Source: CAVSUR01 sp052143655
Lineage (GTDB): Bacteria > Actinomycetota > Actinomycetes > Streptosporangiales > Streptosporangiaceae
NCBI GenBank assembly: GCA_052143655.1
Contig: JBKQSL010000137.1
Coordinates: forward strand, 1-11,128
Reading direction: 5' to 3'
DNA: 11,128 nucleotides
Every line of letters starts with the position of its first letter. The stretch's first letter is position 1. The notes under the pieces were generated by a model. The model saw nothing but the letters and a program-made list of their open reading frames with translations. It was not told the DNA's origin and made no database searches. Of this stretch, positions 1 through 5,889 are shown piece after piece. The translations under genes were made by a program, and so were the position numbers.

Positions 1-20
1 GGGAGAGTTGCAGCTCTCCC
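1..20 (-). terminator. Hairpin downstream of the first leftward gene
   Basis: GGGAGAG and CTCTCCC form a perfect 7-bp stem around a 6-base loop, 17 bases past the stop of the leftward gene ending at 38. There is no T-run, as is common for actinomycete terminators. The position supports a terminator role, but a chance hairpin is possible. Confidence 0.4.
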
Positions 21-37
21 GGCCCGGCGCTTTCGTG

Positions 38-397
38 TCAGCCAGCGGCAGGCTTGGCGGCGGGGATGTAGGCATAGCCCTTGACCTGGGCGCCGTGGTG
101 GGGGAAGCGGACCTCGGCGCGGATCTGCGGGCTGTCGTCGTACTCGCGGTGCTCGGCGGTGACGGTGCCGCCGAACCGGGCGGCCCAGGCGGCCATCGCG
201 TCGAAGGCAGAGGGCTTGCCGGGGAATTGCAGCTCGATCTCGCGGCTGAGCGGGGACAGCGACGCGGACACCGGCTGCGGCAGCTCGGCGGCGGCGGCCA
301 GCAGGTCGGCCAGCAGCCGGGCCAGGACCGGCAGGTCCGGTGCGGGCGGGCGGACAGTCACGAAGGCCGGGATCTCGATGACAGCGGGATCAGTCAT
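38..397 (-). CDS. Hypothetical AICE-type small protein
   Basis: This gene encodes 119 aa of unknown function. The start chosen is the ATG at 397, preceded by AGGAG nine bases upstream; the reading frame stays open further upstream but without a better ribosome site. The N-terminal half (about residues 15-45) is Leu/Ala-rich and probably helical. The C-terminal half has alternating beta-like segments ending in VKGYAYIPA. I see no catalytic motif, signal peptide or membrane segment. It lies 50 bases downstream of the Pra-like gene on the same strand, so the two are probably one transcript controlled from the promoter at 824-852. Small proteins of this appearance occur in actinomycete plasmids and AICEs; that is a family impression, not a search result. 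Confidence 0.7.
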   Translation of the reverse strand: MTDPAVIEIPAFVTVRPPAPDLPVLARLLADLLAAAAELPQPVSASLSPLSREIELQFPGKPSAFDAMAAWAARFGGTVTAEHREYDDSPQIRAEVRFPHHGAQVKGYAYIPAAKPAAG

Positions 398-447
398 GGC
401 GGTGGTTCTCCTGTTCAGGCAGCGGCGGGGGCGGGCATGCGTGCCGG

Positions 448-774
448 TCAGGCGGACTTGCGGGCGGCGGCGTCGGCCGGGGTGATGCCGCGAGCGCGGA
501 AGTTGCGGACGATCTCGCCCTTGCGGTTCACCCACGGGGCGTAGACCAGGCCGTCGATCGCCACCAGGTCATCGACGGTCAGCGCGGGCTCCTCCCCCGC
601 GACCTCAACCCAGATCGTCTCCGACGTCCGGCGGCCGTCCTCGATCGCGATCAGCCGGACCGTCCAGACCGGGCGCCCATCGCGGGTCTGCGCGTCCTGG
701 CCCTTGACCTGCTTACGGCGCGCGGTCCCGGCGACCCGGAACCGGACGAGGTCTGTCTTGATCTCCAGCAGCAT
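448..774 (-). CDS. Pra-like small AICE protein (putative activator)
   Basis: This encodes 108 aa, predicted to be cytoplasmic and rich in beta strands. The core reads GRPVWTVRLIAI, then ETIWVEVAGEEPALTVDDLVAIDGL and PWVNRKGEIVRNFRARGI. This pattern recalls the 'replication, integration and excision activator' (Pra) proteins of pSAM2-like elements and, more distantly, an OB fold. In pSAM2, pra is repressed by the GntR regulator KorSA; here the gene is divergent from a GntR gene with three palindromes between them, which fits. ATG 774 is preferred because GAGAGG lies nine bases upstream; ATG 783 would have no spacing from that site. The Pra assignment rests on pattern and context only; a single-strand-binding-like role is the main alternative. 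Confidence 0.62.
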   Translation of the reverse strand: MLLEIKTDLVRFRVAGTARRKQVKGQDAQTRDGRPVWTVRLIAIEDGRRTSETIWVEVAGEEPALTVDDLVAIDGLVYAPWVNRKGEIVRNFRARGITPADAAARKSA

Positions 775-793
775 GGCGGGCATCCTCTCTCAC

Positions 794-881
794 ACTGGCT
801 TAAGCCAGTTGGTGATACCCACATTCTTACTGGCTTAAGCCAGTAGAGTCAAGTCCATTCGTTCACTGGCTTGAGCCAGTG
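794..881. promoter_or_regulatory. Three palindromic operators for the GntR regulator
   Basis: Three near-identical palindromes lie between the divergent genes. ACTGGCTTAAGCCAGT spans 794-809; the same core, extended to an 18-bp palindrome, spans 828-845; CACTGGCTTGAGCCAGTG spans 864-881. They start 34-36 bases apart. The second fills the spacer of the leftward promoter, and the third overlaps the -35 and spacer of the rightward one. The first lies near or just after the leftward transcription start. GntR proteins bind such dyads as dimers, so repression of both the Pra-like gene and the regulator itself is the natural inference. Confidence 0.85.
824..852 (-). promoter_or_regulatory. Leftward promoter of the Pra-like gene
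   Basis: On the minus strand, TTGACT (847-852) and TAAGAA (824-829) are separated by exactly 17 bases. That spacer is almost wholly occupied by the second palindrome (828-845), so repressor binding should exclude RNA polymerase. The leader to ATG 774 would be about 40 bases. Confidence 0.6.
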
Positions 882-890
882 GGATAGAGT
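862..890 (+). promoter_or_regulatory. Rightward promoter of the GntR gene
   Basis: TTCACT (862-867) and TAGAGT (885-890) are 17 bases apart and overlap the third palindrome (864-881). This implies autorepression. The predicted leader to ATG 943 is about 46 bases. The match to consensus is moderate. Confidence 0.5.
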
Positions 891-942
891 GAGTGACCTG
901 GCCACATGCCGCAGCGTTGCGGGGGCCTGCATGAGAGGAGCC

Positions 943-1719
943 ATGAGCGAAGATCCGCGCGAAGAGCGCCAGCTACCAAGCCGCACGATCGCAGAGGCGA
1001 TCCGACACCAGATCGAGACAGGGGAGCTGCCGCCGGGCGCGCAGCTCCCGTCCGAGCGAGAACTCGCCGCCGCCTACGGGACCGCCCGGAACACCGCACG
1101 CGAGGCTGTGCGGATCCTCAGCGACGCCGGGCTCGTGATCACCGACCACGGCCGGGGGAGCTTCGTCCGGCCGAACACCCCCCTGATCCGGCTGGGGAAC
1201 GACCGGTACTCGCCCCGGCACCGCGAGACCGGGCTGTCGCCGTTCTTGCTGGAGTGCGCCAAGCAGGGCAAGACCGGCCGGTTCGAGGTCCTCGGCATCG
1301 ACCGCGTGCAGCCCCCGGCCGATGTGGCCGACCGGCTCAGCATCCAGGCGGGCACGGAGTCGGTGCTGCGCCGGGAGAACGTTTTCTGGGCCGACGACGA
1401 CCCGGTGAACCGGGTAACCACCTGGATCCCCTGGGCCATCGCGGAGGGCACCGGACTGCTGGAGGAGGTAGTGCCGCACCAGTACGGCATTCACGGCGTG
1501 CTGGAAGAACGCGGCCATGTCATGACCCGCATCCGGGAGGAAGTCAGCACCCGCATGCCCCGGCCTGATGAGGTCACGGCCATGCGGCTGCGGCCGGGCG
1601 TGCCGGTGCTCGACGTGTGGCATACCAGCCTGGACCAGGACGGCGAGCCCTATGAGCTGACCCGGTTCGTGATGCGCGGGGACATGACCGGGCTCCTGTA
1701 CGACGTGCCCGTCGAATAG
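943..1719 (+). CDS. GntR/UTRA-family repressor, KorSA-like
   Basis: This encodes a 258-aa cytoplasmic transcriptional repressor. The N-terminal winged HTH (about 11-77) holds the GntR signature LPSERELAAAYGTARNTAREAVRILSDAGLV and the wing GRGSFV. The rest (about 95-255) matches a UTRA effector-binding domain, ending in the typical LLYDVPVE. In pSAM2 the GntR protein KorSA represses its own gene and pra; the divergent Pra-like gene and shared palindromes make that role likely here. UTRA domains often bind a small ligand; none can be named. ATG 943 is chosen because the HTH follows directly and GAGAGG lies four bases upstream. An in-frame ATG at 931 is possible, and a TTG at 871 would lie inside the operator. 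The eamA-type gene starts 8 bases after the stop, so the two are probably co-transcribed. Confidence 0.9.
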   Translation: MSEDPREERQLPSRTIAEAIRHQIETGELPPGAQLPSERELAAAYGTARNTAREAVRILSDAGLVITDHGRGSFVRPNTPLIRLGNDRYSPRHRETGLSPFLLECAKQGKTGRFEVLGIDRVQPPADVADRLSIQAGTESVLRRENVFWADDDPVNRVTTWIPWAIAEGTGLLEEVVPHQYGIHGVLEERGHVMTRIREEVSTRMPRPDEVTAMRLRPGVPVLDVWHTSLDQDGEPYELTRFVMRGDMTGLLYDVPVE

Positions 1720-1727
1720 CCGGGCCG

Positions 1728-2621
1728 GTGCGGCGATCGGCGCTGCCCAAGATCGGGCTGCTGGCCCTGATCTGGGGATCGGCGTTCCTGTGGATCAAGC
1801 TGGCCGACCGCGGCTTCTCCCCGGCCGAGGTCACCTTCACCCGCCTGGCCCTGGGCGCGATCGTCCTGTTCCCGATCGCGGCGGCCCGGCGGGACGCGAT
1901 GCCGCGCGGCCGACTGGTATGGGCGCACATCGCAGTGGCGGCCCTGTTCGCCAACGCGGTGCCCTACCTGCTGTTCGCGGAGGCCGAGAAGACCGTGGCC
2001 TCCGCGACGGCCGGGATCATCAACGCCACCACGCCGCTGTGGACGGTGGTTCTGGCCCTGGCCGTGCGGCACCAGAAGTCGCTCAGCGGCTGGCAGGCCG
2101 GAGGGCTGATCGTCGGGTTCGCGGGAGCGGTTCTGATCTTCTCGCCCTGGCAGGCCGCATCCGGCATCGCCACGGCCGGGGGCGTTGAGTGCCTGGCCGC
2201 GTCGGTCAGCTACGCCATCAGCTACATCTACATGGACCGCTACCTCGCCCGGCGCGGCATAAGCCCCATCGCCCTGTCCGCCTGCCAGTTGCTCTCCGCC
2301 GCCCTCTGGCTCGCGCTCGTCCTGGCCGTGACCGGCGTCCCAGCACCGCAGTTCACTGCCGCCAGCGTGACCGGCGTGATCATCTTGGGGGTGCTTGGCA
2401 CCGGCATCGCCTACGTGCTGAACTACCAGATCATCACCAGCGAGGGCGCAACCATCGCCTCCACCGTCACCTACCTGCTCCCGGTCATCGCCATCGTGCT
2501 CGGCGTCCTGGTCCTGGACGAGACCATCACCACGTCAGCCATCGCGGGCATCGCATTCGTCCTGCTCGGAGTAGCGCTCACACGCCGCAAGGCCAGACAG
2601 CCAGCAGCAGCCGAACCCTAG
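1728..2621 (+). CDS. EamA/DMT-family membrane transporter
   Basis: This encodes a 297-aa inner-membrane protein of the drug/metabolite transporter superfamily. About ten hydrophobic segments can be seen, in two EamA repeats (about 8-135 and 150-285). The first begins IGLLALIWGSAFLWIKLA and includes ATAGIINATTPLWTVVLALA. The second includes EGATIASTVTYLLPVIAIVLGVLVLDETIT, the usual end of an EamA repeat. A short basic tail (TRRKARQ) faces the cytoplasm. The GTG start at 1728 lies 8 bases after the gntR stop with only a weak ribosome site, suggesting translational coupling. Members export amino acids, metabolites or toxic compounds; the substrate cannot be told from sequence. A transporter is not part of the AICE core, so this is probably cargo controlled by the element's repressor. 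Confidence 0.9.
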   Translation: MRRSALPKIGLLALIWGSAFLWIKLADRGFSPAEVTFTRLALGAIVLFPIAAARRDAMPRGRLVWAHIAVAALFANAVPYLLFAEAEKTVASATAGIINATTPLWTVVLALAVRHQKSLSGWQAGGLIVGFAGAVLIFSPWQAASGIATAGGVECLAASVSYAISYIYMDRYLARRGISPIALSACQLLSAALWLALVLAVTGVPAPQFTAASVTGVIILGVLGTGIAYVLNYQIITSEGATIASTVTYLLPVIAIVLGVLVLDETITTSAIAGIAFVLLGVALTRRKARQPAAAEP

Positions 2622-2638
2622 ACACGCCGAGTGCCCTT
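2620..2638. repeat. 19-bp direct repeat, copy 1
   Basis: AGACACGCCGAGTGCCCTT occurs here, overlapping the TAG of the transporter gene, and again exactly at 3369-3387. The two copies bracket a segment of about 730 bp holding one gene. Confidence 0.85.
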
Positions 2639-2656
2639 CTGTCGTCCGACGACAGA
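2638..2656. terminator. 19-base near-perfect palindrome after the transporter
   Basis: TCTGTCGTC and GACGACAGA flank a single central C. As RNA this is an 8-bp stem with a 3-base loop, lying 17 bases beyond the transporter stop and 55 bases beyond the stop of the converging gene at 2712. It could end both transcripts, though no T-run is present on either strand. The motif CGACAGAT recurs just after it (2650-2668), so a binding site is the alternative. Confidence 0.4.
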
Positions 2657-2711
2657 TGCGCGACAGATCTCCGTCAGTTGAAGTGCGACATCTGCCAGGG
2701 TTAGTGATTGC

Positions 2712-3185
2712 CTACGCGGCCAGCTTCTTGATGATCCGGTCGAGTTTGCCCTCGATCCGGTCGAGCTGGCTCTCCTGTGGCTTCTGGCGCTCCGGTGCGG
2801 TCCAGAAGTCGAGCAGGTCCGCCAACTCCTGATGCCAGTAGGCGATGGCTGGTGCCCCAACATGGCGGCTCCCCGGAGGCTTGGAGTTATCGAACTTGCG
2901 GTCGGCTTGCAGAGCGGACAGGTAGAAGCCCGCGCCGGGCTGGCCATCAGAGGCCCGGACCACCATCGCCCCGGGCAGCGGGCGGCCGTGCTCCGCCTCG
3001 TGCTGGTTGATGTAGTGAAGGGCGTGGGTCAGCCGCTTGAAGCGGCGGTCGTTGGGGTTGACGTCCGGGTCCATGGCTCGGGCCAGGGCCTGGTAGGTGA
3101 GCGTCGTGGGCTTGGTCCCGGCGCGTAGGTAGTCGGTCAAGTACTCCAGCAGCCGCTGCTGGAAGGAGGTCAAGGTCGTAGTCAT
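2712..3185 (-). CDS. Unknown winged-helix-like protein with C-terminal coiled coil
   Basis: This encodes 157 aa. I do not recognise a named family. Residues about 5-90 look like a helical winged-helix module, with FQQRLLEYLTDYL, TYQALARAM, RRFKRLTHALHYINQHEAEHG, then PLPGAMVVRASDGQPGAGFY. A 'P-L-x-x-A-hydrophobic-V ... G-x-P-G-x-GF' ending is something I associate with small helical modules in mobile and defence loci; this is inference. The tail SQLDRIEGKLDRIIKKL has a clean heptad pattern and should form a coiled coil, so the protein is probably a dimer. There is no signal peptide. The start ATG 3185 has AGGGA about ten bases upstream. The gene stands alone with its own near-consensus promoter (3221-3249), like a phage 'moron'. 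Confidence 0.75.
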   Translation of the reverse strand: MTTTLTSFQQRLLEYLTDYLRAGTKPTTLTYQALARAMDPDVNPNDRRFKRLTHALHYINQHEAEHGRPLPGAMVVRASDGQPGAGFYLSALQADRKFDNSKPPGSRHVGAPAIAYWHQELADLLDFWTAPERQKPQESQLDRIEGKLDRIIKKLAA

Positions 3186-3198
3186 GACTGCACCGTCC

Positions 3199-3264
3199 CT
3201 TATCTGTAGCTTCTAGTCACAGTATAGAACCAAGGTATAACTGTGTCAAACGGATACAGATAAG
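3199..3264. promoter_or_regulatory. Nested inverted repeats over the promoter
   Basis: CTTATCTGTA (3199-3208) and TACAGATAAG (3255-3264) form a perfect 10-bp inverted repeat, 46 bases apart. Inside it, CACAGTATA (3218-3226) faces TATAACTGTG (3236-3245), matched except for one extra A. The inner pair covers the -10 and touches the -35 of the leftward promoter; the outer pair encloses the promoter entirely. The layout suggests repressor binding, possibly with looping. The regulator is unknown; the gene's own product is a candidate. Confidence 0.6.
3221..3249 (-). promoter_or_regulatory. Near-consensus housekeeping promoter
   Basis: On the minus strand, TTGACA (3244-3249) and TATACT (3221-3226) are exactly 17 bases apart. 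This is the best promoter in the window, and it reads toward the gene starting at 3185 with a leader of about 30 bases. Confidence 0.8.
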
Positions 3265-3368
3265 AGCGATGGCCTGGGCAGGCATGGAGCAGTGTCCTCA
3301 GATCTGCGGCGATCCACGCTTGCGTCGCGGATCAGTTGGCGGACGACCGTCGCACATCAGCCGACGGA

Positions 3369-3387
3369 AGACACGCCGAGTGCCCTT
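3369..3387. repeat. 19-bp direct repeat, copy 2
   Basis: This is an exact second copy of AGACACGCCGAGTGCCCTT (first at 2620-2638). Its last eight bases form the start of the long hairpin at 3380-3424, at the edge of folded block A. Confidence 0.85.
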
Positions 3388-3424
3388 GAACCTGTGACCA
3401 ATTCCTCCACAGGTTCAAGGGCAC
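3380..3424. repeat. 17-bp perfect inverted repeat (long hairpin)
   Basis: GTGCCCTTGAACCTGTG (3380-3396) and CACAGGTTCAAGGGCAC (3408-3424) are perfect reverse complements around an 11-base loop. The right arm carries the TCAAGGGC motif that recurs in folded blocks A and B. It may be a strong bidirectional terminator or the end of a repeat element. Confidence 0.75.
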
Positions 3425-3813
3425 GCCCTCCGGGCGCGCCAGCCGGGCCAAGGCCCGGCCCTGTGAGCGGGCGCGCGGGAACGCGAGTCATCGCGGAGGG
3501 GATGCGTAACTGGCACGGGGAGGAGCGCCGGGAGCCGGGCGGTTGGCGGGGCTGCTGCCCGGCGGTGGGGCGGCAGCCAGCCCCGCCCTTCCGGCTGGGA
3601 AGCCTACGGGCGGGGCTGGCTGCCGCCAGGCCGGGCCGCCCCGCACCTGCCGGCCGCCGGTCCCCACCGTTACGCAACCGCGATGACCGCGCACGCGCGC
3701 CGAGCTGGCCGGGCCGTCCTCCACGCGCCGGGCATCCTCTCACCGAGAAAGCTCACCCTCAAGGGCGCTCCCTGCGGTCGCGTGCTCCGCACGGCGCTGC
3801 GCACCGCCCTTGA
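3414..3813. repeat. Folded non-coding block A (homologous to block B)
   Basis: This stretch contains no credible gene and is packed with symmetry. An 18-bp palindrome lies at 3442-3459. A 20-bp perfect stem joins 3569-3588 to 3608-3627 around a 19-base loop. Outer arms TCATCGCGG/TGCGTAAC (3488-3510) match GTTACGCA/CCGCGATGA (3669-3686). TCAAGGGCG (3759-3767) faces CGCCCTTGA (3805-3813). The core, loop and the sequence around 3659-3675 align with 10841-10945 in block B. It could be a structured RNA, a single-strand DNA origin, or a non-autonomous repeat. Bases 3265-3368, to its left, show nothing else that I can identify. Confidence 0.7.
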
Positions 3814-3893
3814 CCGCGAGCTTCCCCGGCAGGACCTCGGCACTTGTTAGGAGGACGGGAGAGGTGACGAAACGCCTGCCGCGATGCCGGTGG

Positions 3894-4208
3894 CTACCTG
3901 GAGCCGCAGGGCGGGTTGAAATAGACCCGCAGTTCCTTTTCGATAGACATGCGCGCGGACTCGGCACAGTAATAGGCGGACATGTAGATTCCGGTGATTT
4001 CGTGCCGCTTCCACTCGGTCGCACGGTCGTGGTTCGACACGCGGTCGTAGACGTTCGCGGATTCGCCTACGTCCAGCACCTTGTGCGTGTCTCCGCTGGT
4101 CAAGGTAGTGATGGCGTAGACGCCCGACTTTTCCTCGAGTCCTGTCGCTGAGCTGAACGGACCTTCGAACGGGTAGGAGTTCTTGTCCGTTTTGACAGTG
4201 AGTGTCAC
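3894..4208 (-). CDS. Small GIY-YIG-like nuclease-fold protein
   Basis: This encodes 104 aa resembling small stand-alone GIY-YIG proteins. The first motif is SGVYAI (about 28-33, for GIY). The second is VLDVGESANVYDRVSNHDR (about 44-62), where DVG replaces YIG and the arginine follows in the expected helix. The metal-ligand glutamate is probably in IEKELR, and the end YFNPPCG is typical of this subgroup. Active GIY-YIG domains cut one DNA strand at a time; the degenerate YIG leaves activity open. The GTG start at 4208 has GGAG seven bases upstream. An inverted repeat CTGGGCC/GGCCCAG (4224-4253) lies just upstream. It is divergent from the zinc-ribbon gene. Such proteins are known both as repair factors and as mobile-element cargo. 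Confidence 0.72.
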   Translation of the reverse strand: MTLTVKTDKNSYPFEGPFSSATGLEEKSGVYAITTLTSGDTHKVLDVGESANVYDRVSNHDRATEWKRHEITGIYMSAYYCAESARMSIEKELRVYFNPPCGSR

Positions 4209-4439
4209 TGCTTTTCTCCATTCCTGGGCCAGTGGTTCTACGGGGGGGCCCAGCTGGAAACAGGCTACAGCAGGAAACTACATTTGCGAAATTACACAAC
4301 GGTAGTTATTGGGGCCTATAACTGTGCATTCTTGACCAGCGCGGACACCGAAGATGACTCTCTGGCCGTGAGTTCGCATCGAGAGGGTCGGGTGACACCG
4401 GAACGTTGTCCGGCGCGCCTGCGAAGGCTCCTCGTAACC

Positions 4440-4724
4440 ATGCGTGATGCTCTTACCGTGAGCACCAAGCGCGGCAAGGCGACTCCCGCCAAGCACCACA
4501 TCAGATTGCACGTCATCCCCGAACCCGCCCAGGGAACACGCTCCGTCATGATCAAGACCGGCGGAGGCTCGCTGGTCATGCGTGGCGACGGGGCACCGCG
4601 GGTGGTGATGGATTGCGGGGCATGCGGTACTCGGCTAGTTCAGGGTGTGGCGGTGAGCCAGTTCGGACAGGTCGCGCTGAGATGCAACTCCTGTGGCTCC
4701 TTCAATGAGACGGTGGAGGGGTAG
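4440..4724 (+). CDS. Small zinc-ribbon protein
   Basis: This encodes 94 aa with the start chosen. The C-terminal half has two CxxC knuckles, CGAC (about 66-69) and CNSC (about 84-87), spaced like a zinc ribbon, so it probably binds one zinc ion and DNA, RNA or a partner protein. The middle reads SVMIKTGGGSLVMRGDGAPRVVMDCGACGTRLV. The N-terminal part is basic (STKRGKATPAKHH). The start is uncertain: ATG 4440 has only GAAGG far upstream; GTG 4458 and ATG 4548 are in-frame alternatives, and the frame is also open from 4284. No enzymatic motif is seen. Bases 4209-4439 hold no further gene and no convincing promoter. Confidence 0.6.
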   Translation: MRDALTVSTKRGKATPAKHHIRLHVIPEPAQGTRSVMIKTGGGSLVMRGDGAPRVVMDCGACGTRLVQGVAVSQFGQVALRCNSCGSFNETVEG

Positions 4725-4789
4725 CCGAGCAGCTTCGCGAGCCTGACAGTGATGGGGTCTCAAGGCGCTGTCTACTCATTGGGCTACGC

Positions 4790-4806
4790 TGGCCGGATTT
4801 TGGCCA
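4790..4806. terminator. Weak hairpin between convergent genes
   Basis: TGGCC and GGCCA form a 5-bp stem with a 7-base T-rich loop between the zinc-ribbon stop (4724) and the endonuclease stop (4834). Its position is right for a terminator but it is short. Confidence 0.25.
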
Positions 4807-4833
4807 TACAGGACCGCTCACGACCGCTAATGC

Positions 4834-5748
4834 TCACTGCTCTTCTGGGTACAGACCACGTATCACACTGAGAGCGCTCTGCTGCACGTCTTGATCAGTA
4901 CTAGTAAGATGTCGCAAAACCTGGGTCCAGTTGGCGACGGTGCGGCCACGATAGTCCATATTCAAAATGCGGGACTTAAAACCTTCGATCCCTGGGTGAT
5001 CGATTCGGTCAAGCTTTGCGAAATTGGTTTCCTCTCTGTATCTCAGGTTCTGCCTAAGTACTCGACATATCGATCGCGACCAGTCGGTGTAAGGCTGTTC
5101 CCACCGCTCGACAAGGACTCGCATAGGCTCGATATCCGAGGAGTTCGTCGTCTGCAGCCTGAAGCCCATCACGTTCGCTTGCTGAAGATTGGTCGTCCGA
5201 TGAGCCGTGTCCTCAGGCTCAATGACCAGGTAATCAACCGGGCGGTGGTAGTGCTCGTCCCGAACCCGAGCCACGCCTGCCGCATCAAACAACTCGTAAC
5301 CAAGAATGACCGGCGTACCGAACACGATATCACTCATGATCCAAGCGACGAGGACAACGTAAACGTGCTTGCCAATCAATACGACCTGTGAAGCGCGAAA
5401 GCGTGCTGTAATTTCGGTTCCGCAGACGTACCACGCTTTCGCCTCAACGCCATGCCCCGTCTGTACATCATGGTATAGAAGCCCAGCGTCGGGGAATCCC
5501 GGATCCTGGCGAGCCCAGTCAAGACCGCCCTCACCCGGAACCTCAGTAAGAGTTTGGATGACGGCATTCTCGACCTGGGTAGAGACGAATGGGCTCAGCT
5601 TCGATATGTTCTTCGCGATGAGAACCGCGTCGATATCTGCGCCAAGACTCTTCACCGTAAGAAGATCGACTGGGCGGGTAGCGAGTCCACCAAGCGCAGC
5701 TTCTGCACGACGAAACTCGGCATCAAGCAACTCGTCGGGAACATCCAC
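4834..5748 (-). CDS. Type II restriction endonuclease (PD-(D/E)XK)
   Basis: This encodes a 304-aa predicted restriction endonuclease. The active site reads GFPDAGLLYH (P86-D87) followed 15 residues after D87 by VEAKAW (E102, K104), the PD...ExK pattern. Then comes TARFRASQ and a strongly beta segment VVLIGKHVYVVLVAWIM, as in several Type II enzymes. The C-terminal part (about 190-300) is helical and probably carries target recognition; specificity cannot be read from sequence. The ATG at 5748 has GAGGG eight bases upstream. It lies 141 bases downstream of the methyltransferase on the same strand, the order that lets protection precede cutting. A and T are visibly more frequent here than in the flanking AICE genes, suggesting separate acquisition. 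An ApaLI-like family is one idea but is unverified. Confidence 0.8.
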   Translation of the reverse strand: MDVPDELLDAEFRRAEAALGGLATRPVDLLTVKSLGADIDAVLIAKNISKLSPFVSTQVENAVIQTLTEVPGEGGLDWARQDPGFPDAGLLYHDVQTGHGVEAKAWYVCGTEITARFRASQVVLIGKHVYVVLVAWIMSDIVFGTPVILGYELFDAAGVARVRDEHYHRPVDYLVIEPEDTAHRTTNLQQANVMGFRLQTTNSSDIEPMRVLVERWEQPYTDWSRSICRVLRQNLRYREETNFAKLDRIDHPGIEGFKSRILNMDYRGRTVANWTQVLRHLTSTDQDVQQSALSVIRGLYPEEQ

Positions 5749-5777
5749 CAGACCCTCGGCACGTGGCTCAGAACCGC

Positions 5778-5790
5778 TCGTACTGTACGA
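5778..5790. promoter_or_regulatory. 13-base palindrome upstream of the endonuclease gene
   Basis: TCGTACTGTACGA is a perfect odd palindrome, 29 bases upstream of the endonuclease start, in the 141-base gap after the methyltransferase. It could be an operator giving the endonuclease separate control. It does not match the GTCTA half-sites near the HTH gene, and chance occurrence is possible. Confidence 0.3.
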
Positions 5791-5889
5791 CCACGCTACG
5801 GTACCTGATGATCTTCCCGTTACGGTCGTTAGGCGCAGGTGTGCCCGGTCAACGAGCCGACGCCATCCGATGGAGCGTAAGCCCCCGAG

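Noticed and set aside
871..942. A longer GntR protein starting at TTG 871
   Set aside because: This start would lie inside the third operator and upstream of the -10 element at 885-890; ATG 943 has a ribosome site and directly precedes the HTH.
3292..3813. Plus-strand 173-aa frame through block A
   Set aside because: The translation is low-complexity Pro/Arg/Gly/Ala with no domain and follows the palindromic structure of the DNA.
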